A DNA stretch of 64,000 bases, from the NCBI GenBank assembly GCA_050084985.1, contig JBITNC010000002.1, positions 28,582,001 to 28,646,000 of the forward strand, in the 5' to 3' direction. A program made the position numbers and the translations under genes. This stretch comes from Nageia nagi (taxonomy: Eukaryota; Pinophyta). Under the pieces are notes generated by a model, which did no database searches, was not told the origin of the DNA, and was given only the letters and a program-made list of their open reading frames with translations. This document shows positions 9,305 to 18,871 of this stretch, one piece after another (the stretch's first letter is position 1; every line of letters begins with the position of its first letter).

Positions 9305-9793
9305 TACCTCCGTGGTAAGTTTGCTTTGCGTGACAAACTTGTTGTACATTTTTATACCTCCGTGGTAAGTTTGCTCTGCATGAAAAACTTGTACATTTTT
9401 ATACCTCCGTGGTAAGTTTGCTCTGCGTGACAAACTTGTTGTACATTTTATACCTCCGTGGTGAGTTTGCTCTACGTGAGAAACTTATTGTACAATTTTT
9501 TGAGCATATAATTAATATACCTCCATGGTAATTTCACTCTGCGTGATGAACTTGTTGTACATTCTATACCTCCGTGGTGAGTTTGCTCTGCATGAGAAAC
9601 TCGTTGTACAATTTTTATGCTCTATACCTCCGTGGTGAGTTTGCTTTGCGTGAGAAACTCGTTCTACAATATTTGAGCATATAATTAATATACCTTCGTG
9701 GTAAGTTCGCTCTACGTGATGAACTTGTTGTACATTCTATACCTCCGTGGTGAATTTGCTTTGCGTGAGAAACTCGTTGTACAATTTTTATGC
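9305..9793 (+). repeat. Tandem hairpin repeat, element 2 (nine units)
   Basis: Nine units start TACCTCCGTGGTA or a close variant. Unit length is 48-66 bp because some carry an extra TTTGAGCATATAATTAATA or ATGCTCTA spacer. Several units have paired changes that keep the AAGTTT/AAACTT stem. Near 9575-9601 it is GAGTTT with AAACTC, near 9634-9661 GAGTTT with AAACTC, and near 9703-9725 AAGTTC with GAACTT. A few units are mismatched. Same position and unit as in element 1. Confidence 0.92.
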
Positions 9794-10258
9794 TCTATTA
9801 ATAATCAACACATGTCTATATACAACGGGTGACTATGAGTGATGGCTTGGCATCTCCGTGATGACTTATAGTGCACCATTAATCAGTTATTTATAAGATA
9901 GCATTATTTGATTCTCTTATTTGAATATATGATGCATCTAACTGATTTTGTTCATGAGTTACTTGTAGCATGCAGGATCTTCTTCAGAAATGCAGGTTAC
10001 TCACCTTGTGAAAGCAAGCTCATGGAGACTCACATGTCAACTTAAAGTTGATCGACTACTATGTACAGTGAAACCAGTTGTGGTTAATGATTGTATTGTA
10101 AACCATTTTGTCAAATGGTAATGTAGTGAGTCTCATACTAGTTCTCAAAAAGATTCTCAAATATGTAAATGTTCTCATCTCCACTTGTATCTCTATGGAG
10201 GAGAACTCTCTCTTACTCTCTCTCTTCTTTCTTCTACGCTCTATCCCAATATTGCATT
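9794..10258 (+). other. Element 2 non-coding 3' segment
   Basis: Nearly identical to the matching part of element 1 (4760-5234). No open frame. It contains CCATTTTGTCAAATGG, a small inverted repeat, and ends in a CT-rich stretch before the polypurine tract. Confidence 0.8.
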
Positions 10259-10267
10259 AAGGGGGAG
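10259..10267 (+). other. 3' polypurine tract of element 2
   Basis: AAGGGGGAG directly before the 3' LTR at 10268. Confidence 0.92.
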
Positions 10268-10761
10268 TGTTAGAATTTGTAATGAAATATTGTGAATATC
10301 TAAACTCCTTGTATGTTCAATTAATCACTTAAAGGATATGTAGATACCTTAAGGGATTAATTGAATTCTTTATTATGTGTGGACTTTGACCTAACCATGG
10401 GGTTAGTTGGTAGGTTAAAGTTAGGTCACACATTTATTGTAACCCTAACCTAACCCTTGGGTTAAAGGGAGGTTAGGGAGGTGCTCTCAAGCTATAAATA
10501 GAGGGCCTCTCCTCTTGTAAACATCATCTAAGTTTTGGAGTAAGATTACTCTACTAGGTTGTGTAGGAGAGAGCAAGAGAATAGTTGTAAGAGAGGCATA
10601 GATTGAGAATAGAGAACTAGTTGTGGATGTACTCCCAAGGAGGGAGGAACCACATTATATGGTGTCATATTATGTGAATGATGTTCTTAGAATTGTAGAT
10701 GATGAATGATTTAGCTTCCTAGTCTTGGACCTTGAGAATTAGATCTAGGCTAATTACAACA
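10268..10761 (+). repeat. 3' LTR of element 2
   Basis: 494 bp, TGTTAGAATTTG to TTACAACA, paired with 5550-6044. About 11 differences from the 5' LTR counted by eye, including one 1-bp deletion. Followed by ACAAG, the near-copy of the target CCAAG. Confidence 0.95.
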
Positions 10762-10766
10762 ACAAG

Positions 10767-10890
10767 GAGGGAGGAACCACATCAAATTTGTGTTATCTTG
10801 TGTGAATGGTGTTATTAGCTTGTAGATGTTGAATGACAGAGTTTTCTATAGTCTTGGACCTTGAGGATTAGTGTAGAGCTAATTCCTTCA
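10767..10890 (+). repeat. 3' LTR of element 1, right part
   Basis: Continues the LTR interrupted at 5549 (GAGGGAGGAACCAC...) and ends CCTTCA, like the solo LTR at 4165-4670. The right end of element 1 is therefore at 10890. Confidence 0.9.
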
Positions 10891-10980
10891 AGAACTACCT
10901 TTGAAAATAAATCAAGACATCATCAAGTTTGTAATATGTTGGTATTTCTTGAGGAAAAGTAAATTTTGGAGGCGATGTAT
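10891..10980 (+). pseudogene. Gypsy-like tail resuming after element 1
   Basis: These 90 bp align with the minus-strand gypsy tail just upstream of the LTR at 14307 (ACxTTTGA..., then the stretch ending in a purine-rich run). They join the left flank (to 1384) across the insertion. They end GGAGGCGATGTAT, a plausible polypurine region, right before the LTR at 10981. Confidence 0.6.
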
Positions 10981-12557
10981 TGTAATATCCCCAATTTGTA
11001 AGATTTTACTTATTTTTAGTTTAAAGGAGATTTCATCTTCTATGAGTTAGAAATTGACATTTCATCACTTGGATTGGAAAGAGGACCTCGTGTCAATCAT
11101 TTGACAGGTTACACAACTAGATTTCATCAAGAAATGATGGAATTATAGCATTTTGAAGTTCTCTTATCAAGCTAGTTTTCTAATATTGTGCATGCATGAG
11201 AATTTATAATTCCCTTTCCATTTGGCCACTAAGAAGGTCACATCCTTTGAAGAATGTGCAATTATTATTTTATTAATTTAGGTGTGATTTATATTTAGTT
11301 AGGAGCGATTTCATTATTTGAAATAAATGATCTTATTATTTGTGTAAGTTTTACTTGGATGTTTAAATTAATAAATAAACTCTCCAATTATGGAACATTG
11401 GGCATATTTATTGTAATTAGGAGTAAATTAATATTTTAATTCCAATAATGATGTAATGATAATACCAAGGAAATTATTAATTGTAAATGCAATATTAGTC
11501 ACCATTTTTGGGATGTTGCATATATTAAGCCTTGATTTTGTAATATTGGTATTTAATGGGCCTCTTTAATAATATTGCTCCCCTTTTAAGGTAGAGCATG
11601 ATACTAAGGTGATCACACACACTATGAGGAACTAGAAGAATCCCACACTTGGATGTTGGGCTCATGAAGAGGTTTGGATGACTTGATGAGCATTTGGGAA
11701 TCCCAAGACATCCACGGCTCACCCTTGAAGGCTCTTTGGCATGTGATGTGAATACTAAGGCCCATGGAAATCCCCAATAATATAACATTGGCATTCTAGA
11801 CCCTTGTATGTTATAACACTTATCTGAAGGTACCTCATCTTGGGCATTGACTATGTGAACACATGGATCACCCTTGTACATCATTGGATCAACCCTAACG
11901 CTTAATTATAGATGAGCTACCTCTCACTACATAAGGAGGACTCTTGGAAGAAAAACTCATTCGATTATTATTATGACTTCTTATTCTTGGTTTGGGAATT
12001 GCTCTTCCTTGATTCCATTCTTCAAAGTGAGGGACCTATAATGGAGTGCAGTAGAATACTTACATGGGCACACACCTTGGGGTTGGTGTAACCCAAGTTA
12101 TTAGCTAGTTATTAGAGGAATGTTGGAATTACCTTTAAATTAGTAGAATATTGCACCATAGTTGTTAGAGGAGAATGGAGCATCAATCTTCCACATCACC
12201 ATTATAATTGAGGTTTACTATATTTACCAATTCAAATATAATTACTTTGGTCTTTGTTCTATTATATTCTTATGATCTTTCTCATCTTGCTTGGTTGTTG
12301 GATATGAGTGCATTTTGTATTGTTAATTTGTGATCTAGCTTCCATAGTGGCTAGGTTGTATGTATGAGGGTTATTTACTAACTTTTTTAGTATTAGCTAA
12401 ATGTTGGACTTGTGCATTTAGCATAATTATTGAGATATGAAGCTTAGGAGTAAAATGTCCCTCTCCTAGGGCACATTTGGTGATTTAATTATTATTTTAT
12501 ATCTAGAATTGAGGGATTTGGATGAAATCCCAATGAGCCCATTTTAGATTTGTCACA
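10981..12557 (+). repeat. Ty3/gypsy-type LTR, plus strand (3' LTR)
   Basis: Starts TGTAATATCCCCAATTTG. Clear homology to the LTR at 23602-24942: 'AATGATGTAATGATAATACC' against a matching stretch there, 'ACACTTGGATGTTG', and 'TCCCTCTCCTAGGGCACATT' near the end. A TATA-like CTACATAAGGAGG near 11927 corresponds to TTATATAAGGAGG in the other copy. The right end is set at GTCACA by analogy with ATCACA in the other copy and is approximate. The 119-codon minus-strand frame inside (11525-11884) looks fortuitous. Confidence 0.75.
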
Positions 12558-13599
12558 TAATTACACAACATAATTGTATCTAATGATGCTTCAATCATCA
12601 TACAAATAAGTACTTACAATATTTTTCCAATTACACATATCTCAAATGTTCATCCTTAAACTTAAATATTCTTTGCCTTAAACATGTAATCAATTGTAAA
12701 TCAAACATATGGAGATGCTTTCTTACTTAAACAAAAGAAAAGATAAGGAATCTCATAAAATAAATAAATTATTTGATCAACACAAGAAACTTTTGATGTA
12801 ATATACAAAAGAAAACTCACATGCAAGCTAACTTCCATGTTTCTAATTTTCATTTTATTAATTTTAATTCATTCATTTACATCATTACTTTAACGCATAA
12901 TGTAGATATGTAACTAGGTCATATACCTATTTCTTGAAATCCTAAATGCATAATCTATAATTAAATTTATCTAATTACTTAGCAAATACAATCTTGCTAC
13001 AATTTCATCTCATATATTTTTAACGATAATTTTATCCCAAATCCTATAATACAGAGTAGTTAACATAGTTTAACCTAAGGATGTATCCATTTTTAAAATA
13101 GCTCCTTTTATATCTATGTGACATAATAGAAAATAGTGATTTAAAAACATAACATGACTTATTCTTCAACACTTCTTCAACAATAGATCTCAAATAACTT
13201 AGACAATATAATCTATACATCATGTAATAAAAAGTAGCACTCATACATGAGTCCTCAAATGCAATGTTCACATTAACTTTTACCTAATACTGATTTCAAT
13301 TTTTGAATATATATCTTATGCAAATTTATTTCTCATAATTTGCAAAATACCCTCTAAATATTTCTTTTAAAATCAAATTCATGAATCAATATATTATCCT
13401 CTAATTGATAATGACCATGTGAAATTTTAAAGATATTTAAAAAATATATATTTTAACCATTCTTGTTCATAAAAATCCATCACAAAATTTACATTCTATG
13501 TGCAAGAAAATCATAAGAAAGCTATCCCTCTTTCCTCATATGAAGGATCCAAACCATACTTCTAATATAACCAACCAAACTAAATGAATTCATATAAAA
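12558..13599. other. AT-rich non-coding stretch
   Basis: No convincing gene. It may be the distal part of the minus-strand LTR that begins at 14307, but I cannot match it to the sister LTR at 29821-30673. The 75-codon minus-strand frame at 13044-13271 shows no recognisable features. Confidence 0.5.
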
Positions 13600-14307
13600 A
13601 TGCTTGCATAAATATTGATAATAATACATCAGTAGTAAAAGAGCATTCATCCATATACAATGATCAATATGAGAACCAACTATCATAAATAATAACCAAT
13701 AAGAACTTCAGGTTTGTAACAAGTTCTAAGGCATTTCCCAAGAAACCCAAAATCCATAACAAGACTCCCAAAGGTTGGCCCAAGACTTCTAAAGCTTAGG
13801 AGAGCTAGCGCAAGGCTCCTAAGGTTTTCCAAAGGCTGGCACAAGTCCTAGAATGGCTCCCAGAAATGGTGAAAACTTCTTAAGTGTAGATAATAGATAA
13901 TATGACACTTCTAGGCTAGGGATCATTAACCTTAGACCATACAAGGAAGAGAGGGGAGGAACCCCAACTTCAAGAGATCAAAGATCAAATACCAAATTAT
14001 GATGATCCTAAAGTGGTGAATATTTCCTCCTTTTATAGGTGCCTTTACCTTGAAATTACAAATAATTAAACTCCTGACCAACTTGGAATAAAGTAGCTTT
14101 TCCCTAGCCAACTATTCCTTGGCTACGATATTCGAATCTTGGTTTCCTAGGTGAACTTCAAAAGTTCATAACTTCCTTGTTTCTTAATGGAACCATATCA
14201 AGTGACTTGTCAAAATGATTGGCAAAATATTCTCCATCCATTCCAAATGACAAATTGGTGATCAAGTTATGTCTTCTACAAGATTTCTCAAAATTAAGGA
14301 CATTACA
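13600..14307 (-). repeat. Ty3/gypsy-type LTR, minus strand
   Basis: Read on the minus strand it starts TGTAATGTCCTTAATTTTG at 14307. It is homologous over about 600-700 bp to the minus-strand LTR starting at 30673 (shared 'CTTTACCTTGAA', 'GGAATAAAGTAGCTTT', 'CCTTGGCTACGATATT' in plus-strand text). A TATA-type box (CTATAAAAGGAGG) lies near 14027-14040. The adjoining sequence at 14308-14321 is AAGGAGGGCAAAAT on the minus strand, a good polypurine tract, so this is a 3' LTR whose internal region lies to the right. Confidence 0.78.
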
Positions 14308-15800
14308 ATTTTGCCCTCCTTGCATTGCACGTCATCGAGAAATAGCAACACATATCTCAATGTAACCAAGTTGAATCCAATTGTAATGATCCAAATGGAT
14401 CTCAAAGAATGTCCACCATGTCGTTGTTGTGCTACTCTGATTGAAAATCCATCATGCCAAGGTGATGCTTTCTTTTTCCAAGTATTTAAGATGTCGAGAA
14501 TGGGTATCAATACAAAAAATATCGTCAAAACTATTCCAACCTCATGGTGCTGTTAGAATTTGTAATGAAATATTGTGAATATCTAAGCTCCTTGTAAGTT
14601 CAATTAATCACTTAAAGGATATGTAGATACCTTAAGGGATTAATTGAATTCTTTATTATGTGTGGACTTTGACCTAACCATGGGGTTAGTTGGTAGGTTA
14701 AAGTTAGGTCACACATTTATTGTAACCCTAACCTAACCGTTGGGTTAAAGGGAGGTTAGGGAGGTGCTCTCAAGCTATAAATAGAGGGCCTCTCCTCTTG
14801 TAAACACATCTAAGTTTTGGAGTAAGATTACTCTACTTGGTTGTGTAGGAGAGAGCAAGAGAATAGTTGTAAGAGAGGCATAGATTGAGAATAGAGAACT
14901 AGTTGTGGATGTACTCCCAAGGAGGGAGGAACCACATTATATTGATGTCATATTGTGTGAATGTGTTAGTAGCTTGTAGATGTTGCATGTTGAATGTGAT
15001 TGAGCTTTCTATAGTCTTGGACCTTTGGGAATTAGAGTAGTGCTAATTCTCTCAGGTGCAACTCAAGTGTACCCAAAAATACCATTAAATACATATGTTG
15101 TGCCATGGATGTTCCCCAATATACCTTCAAAATGAGAGAAGATAGATATAATGCAATGCATAATAGGTTTGGTTTTCCCCAAATAATAGCGAGTGATGAT
15201 TGTCAAAATATGTAACACCATCTATACTTAGTCTCTCATCAATCCCTACAACTACTTCCTAGCATAATTAAAGCAAATCATTAGTAGCAATGAATAAATC
15301 AAGCAATTCTATGAACGTCTGAAGGTGGTGCTTATCTTTATCTCTTATTTTCAAATATGATATCAAGTTGTACAAGTGTTCTTCAATGTTGTCCCTTCTT
15401 GGTACCGAAACAATGCAATCATTGAAATGGCTATCCAAGGAAATGGAGATAATAAATATTACTGACGGTGCATGCCCTTCAAGAGCCAATCCTTATGTAT
15501 TGTTCCCAAGTTGATCCCAACATCTAAATGCCTTAGAACTACGAAGAATGATGACTAAAAATATGTAGGCCTAAAGTGTTCTAGTAGAGATCAAGGCTGA
15601 TTTCTTGAGTTCACTAGTGAGTAGGTACCTTCCAATTTCTTGGTCAATCTCCTTGCTATTGTGGTCACATAACACACCCTAAGATGTAGCATTTTGGGGA
15701 CCTTATTTTTGAAAATGGAGGACATTACCTTGAGAATAACTAAACTAGGGCCAAGATGAAGATTCATAATGGCCAAGTGATCAAGCAGTGCATGAAAATG
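14308..15800 (-). pseudogene. Gypsy-like 3' internal region, minus strand (split by a solo LTR)
   Basis: On the minus strand, an 88-codon stretch (14528-14262) carries WHDGFSIRVAQQRHGG. This is the same tail motif as in 1240-1384 and 26793-27002, and it ends at the polypurine tract of the LTR at 14307. The copia solo LTR 14551-15054 interrupts it. Further minus-strand pieces (15489-15268, with NIEEHLYNLISYLKIRDKD; 15776-15591) may belong to the same element but match no family I can name. The frame has many stops. Confidence 0.5.
14551..15054 (+). mobile_element. Solo copia LTR with GGTGC target duplication
   Basis: 504-bp LTR, TGTTAGAATTTG to CTCTCA, flanked by perfect 5-bp repeats GGTGC at 14546-14550 and 15055-15059. 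Same family as the LTRs of elements 1 and 2, with the usual TATA-type box (GCTATAAATAGAGG). No internal sequence remains. Confidence 0.95.
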
Positions 15801-15960
15801 CCCCTAGAGTCATGAACATAGTTCAATGCATCTAATGGCCAATTTAGGGCCCAATTTCAAGCAACATGTTGCAAGATGTAGTTTTGGGTAATGATAGTGA
15901 TCGAGAAGGGAGTTTTTCAAGAAGTGGCCAACAAGGTGAAAAAGGTGTATTTTTGTAGAG

Positions 15961-16530
15961 TTTGAGCTCACATGTGCCAAGAGTGAAAAATTGAGCTTTT
16001 TTTATCAAGTTTGAATCCAAGAGCAGTAGATGTTGCTAAGGTGATAAAAATAAATGTTTTTATCAAGTATGAGCCCAAAAAGCTAGAAAATGGTATCATA
16101 GAAAAGAGCATTTTGGTCAAGTTTGAGCTTGAAAATGGTCAATATGGTAAAAATATGCATTTTTGCACAGTTTGAGTCCAAAAAGCTCAAAAATGATCAA
16201 AAATACAAAGTTGAGCTCAAAATGGTTGTAAATGCTCAAAAATGGTCATTTTTTCACACTTTGAGCTCGAAAATGCTGAAATGGGTATAAGTGAGTACTT
16301 TGAGCCTAGTAATGCTGAAAATGATGGAAAATGATAACTTTGAGCCCAAAAAGGTAGAAATGGTAATTTTTGCATCGTATGAGCGTGAAAATCATCAAAA
16401 ATGTTGATTTTGAGCTCAAAGGTGTCAAAAGGAACATTTTGATTGAGTTTGAACTCGAAAACATTGGGAATGGCTGCAAATGCACATAATGAGTTCAAAA
16501 TGGTTTGAAAGTGCAAGTTTGAGTACCCTT
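15961..16530 (+). repeat. Array of ~14 short degenerate units (TTTGAGCTC...)
   Basis: Units of about 35-58 bp start TTTGAG or a variant, followed by CTCAAAAATG or CCCAAAAAG. They continue with runs such as GGTCAAAAATG and GCATTTTTG. They follow each other directly but vary in length. The minus-strand 99-codon frame here (16516-16217) is a by-product of the repeat. The array lies upstream of the 183-bp array and of a TATA box, so it may be promoter-side sequence of a long LTR (inference). Confidence 0.75.
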
Positions 16531-16659
16531 AGCCCCAAACACATTTTCCCAAGGTGTTGAAGATCCAAGTAAGGGGGAAATGGTGCACATTTCTAAGAGA
16601 TAAATGCAAATGGTATCAAAATTTGAGTATAAGGGAGTATTTAGAGAGATAAGGTGAAT

Positions 16660-18128
16660 TCTATCACATTTCGACTTGCAAAATTTGGATTTTGACCAAG
16701 TCTAATGCACTCAAATCCTAGATGCATTTTTTCAAGCCTATGGAAAATCCATAGAAGTGCATTTTGGTGCCTAGGAAGTGGAGGAAAAATGAAAATGCAT
16801 TGAAAATGAAATATGAATGCATGGATGGATAAAAATGAAGGTTCTAAGGCACATTAGGTCTCAAATTTTTGATTTTCAGCAAGTAAAGATCCCCAAAATG
16901 CTAGGCATAAGTTTCCACATTTTTCCAAATCCATTGGCATGAGAAATGGTGCCTAGAGTAACAAGATGAAATGTTTTTTAACCAAAAATCAAGTTTAAGT
17001 GCTTGAGGATAATGAAAATATGATTATAAACATTAGGTATCAAAATTTTTTATTTCGAGCACATTTAGGTACCCTAAAGGCTAGGTGCAGGTTTTCAAGG
17101 CTATGGAAATCCAATGGAGTGAAATCTAGTGCCTAGAATCAAGAAATTTGCTAAATTTTGGTCAAAACTCAAGTTTAAGGGGTCCATTGGGTCAAATAGG
17201 GCATTTTGAACACATTTAGGTCTTAGAAATTTTAAATTTGATCAAGTTTTGTGCCTCCAAATACCAGGCACAATTTTACAAAAGTTTACAAATCCATGGG
17301 AGTGATTTTTAGTACCTAACTTGGAGGAATAAGTGGAAAGTGCATTAAAAATTGATCCCAAGGTGTTCATTAAGTGAAAAACCTTAATTCTAGTACATTT
17401 AAACTTGCAAAATTTGGATTTTGAACAATTTTAAGGCACCCAAAAGGTAGGCATAACTTTTCATGCCATTGGAAATCTAATGGAGTGAAATATAGCATCT
17501 AACATCATGAAGATTCAAAATTTTGCCTCAAAATCCAAGTTTCAAGGGTCAATTGCATGGAAAACATGGAAATAAGTGTATTTAAACTTATAATTTTTCA
17601 ATTTAGAGTAAGAGAAGTGGCCCAAATTCCTAAGAATAGGTTTGCTAGATTTTCAAAATCGAACGAGGTGAAAATTAGGGCCTAGCATGAAGAGAAATAA
17701 AAACATTTGCAAAAAAATAAAAAAAAATCACATGGTTGCATGGAAGATGGCATTCTAAGCATGTTTAAACTTTGAAAAACCCAAATTTGACAATGGAAAA
17801 TGATCCAAAAATCCAGGTGTAGGTTTGCAAGCCATTGGAATATTTAAAAAAATGGAAAATGGTGTCTAGATCTAAAGGGAAAGGTAAAAAACCCACCAAA
17901 ACTCAAATTTTTACACTTGATTGGGTAGAGAGGGAGAAAATAAGGACATTTAAACTTTGAATTTTTCAATTTTGATCAAAGAAAGTGCCTCCAAAAGCTA
18001 GGCATAGGTTTGCAATCCTATGGAGTGTTTAAAAGCTCCAAAACATTAAGAAACATGTAAAATGCACCTCTAGAGCACTTTTTAGGTCAAAAATCCCCTA
18101 AGGATGCATGAAAAAGGTACAAAAATTC
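16660..18128 (+). repeat. ~183-bp tandem array, eight units
   Basis: Eight diverged units, recognised by an anchor (ACATTTAAAC or ACATTAGG, then TTT/CAAAATTTGGATTTTGA) at about 16665, 16850, 17030, 17211, 17394, 17578, 17760 and 17945. Spacings are 181-185 bp. Within each unit follow GTGCC(T)CCAAAAG, CTAGGCATAGGTTT, an AATCCATGGAGTG-type box and a GTGCCTAG box. No coding frame. The next feature downstream is a TATA box at 18129. Confidence 0.88.
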
Positions 18129-18136
18129 TATAAATA
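18129..18136 (+). promoter_or_regulatory. TATA box downstream of the arrays
   Basis: TATAAATA in the context ATTCTATAAATACCACC, directly after the 183-bp array and about 740 bp before the decayed frame at 18872. It is the most likely core promoter for that unit, but no transcript evidence is available. Confidence 0.5.
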
Positions 18137-18871
18137 CCACCATAAGCCTCTCATTTTTTCCACAACACTCTCCTTGAGCCTCCATGCATCCATTTTTGAG
18201 CAAAATCCTCATAAAACCTCATGCACTTGCTAAAAAACTTAGAATTTGATTGCAAGATCCAAAAAAGCCCAAAACCCTTTCAAATTTTTACAAAAACCTT
18301 ATAATCTCACCCTCCATCCATCCATTAGGTCAAATCCACTTTTAAAAAATTTCCAAATTTTGGACCCCCTTATCTTTTGGCCATTTTCAAACCTTCTCAA
18401 AAACATTAAAAAACACAAAAAACACTTTTTCAAGGTTCAAAAACTCCAAACTTTTGAGTGATCCAAACTTTGAAGTGAATACCAAAGTGATAAACCTCAT
18501 ATAGGAGAGCATCCTCCATCATTCACTTCCCCAAAAGGAAGCTTGAAAACCCACTTTGCATCCCCATCTTTCCAAGCTTCAAAACTGCCAAAACCTATCA
18601 AAAAATGAATACATGGGCTACAAAAATGAGTTAATTTGGAACCTAAAAACTCAATATTTTTCTCTAATACTTGGCCACAAACCTTCTAGATTTATTTTTC
18701 AACAAGCCATGAACTTGTTTCCCAATTTCAATGAACTTAAAAATTCTCAAAAATCCACTATCTCTCAAAAACCAAAAATAGGCCAAATTTTGATTCTCTT
18801 TTTTGCTCTAAAATCGCTCCAGAGATACCCAGTATCACTCCTAACACCTTGTTGTGCGTCATTGGTCATAA
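18137..18871 (+). other. Leader-like non-coding stretch
   Basis: AT-rich, full of short AAAA/CCAAA runs, with no recognisable gene. The short frames at 18246-18461 and 18556-18888 are Lys/Phe/Asn-rich and look fortuitous. Position between TATA box and frame suggests an untranslated leader. I found no clear primer-binding site. Confidence 0.45.

Larger units (their letters stand above)
5550..10761 (+). mobile_element. Copia element 2: complete ends, chimeric gene-carrying interior
   Basis: This 5.2-kb element has two LTRs (495 and 494 bp), a tRNA-Met-type primer-binding site, a polypurine tract and a near-perfect 5-bp target duplication (CCAAG at 5545-5549, ACAAG at 10762-10766). Gag, protease and integrase are absent. 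In their place are a PPR gene fragment (6549-7378) and a GC-rich segment (7379-7737), joined directly to an open RT-RNase H frame. The LTRs differ at about 11 positions by eye, so the insertion is fairly young. Having both LTRs and a target duplication around the chimeric interior suggests it inserted in this form, using enzymes supplied by another copia element (inference). Confidence 0.93.
1385..10890 (+). mobile_element. Copia element 1, 5'-truncated, with nested insertions
   Basis: This Ty1/copia retrotransposon begins inside the integrase region, so its 5' LTR, primer-binding site, gag and protease are missing. It runs through integrase, reverse transcriptase and RNase H (to 3823), a non-coding 3' segment with a hairpin-forming tandem array, a polypurine tract (5235-5243) and a 3' LTR. 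That LTR starts at 5244, is interrupted at 5549/5550 by element 2 and resumes at 10767-10890. A solo LTR (4165-4670) sits in the array. The left junction lies within about 1379-1395, where gypsy and copia sequences are similar enough to blur the exact point. The bases AGAAG on the left and AGAAC at 10891 give a near 5-bp duplication. Confidence 0.85.

Noticed and set aside
9305-9793. CRISPR-like array
   Set aside because: Repeats are regular but there are no unique spacers between conserved repeats. The array lies in a copia 3' region of a plant genome.
11525-11884. 119-codon minus-strand frame
   Set aside because: It lies wholly inside a gypsy-type LTR, has no known motif, and the sister LTR at 23602 does not keep it open.
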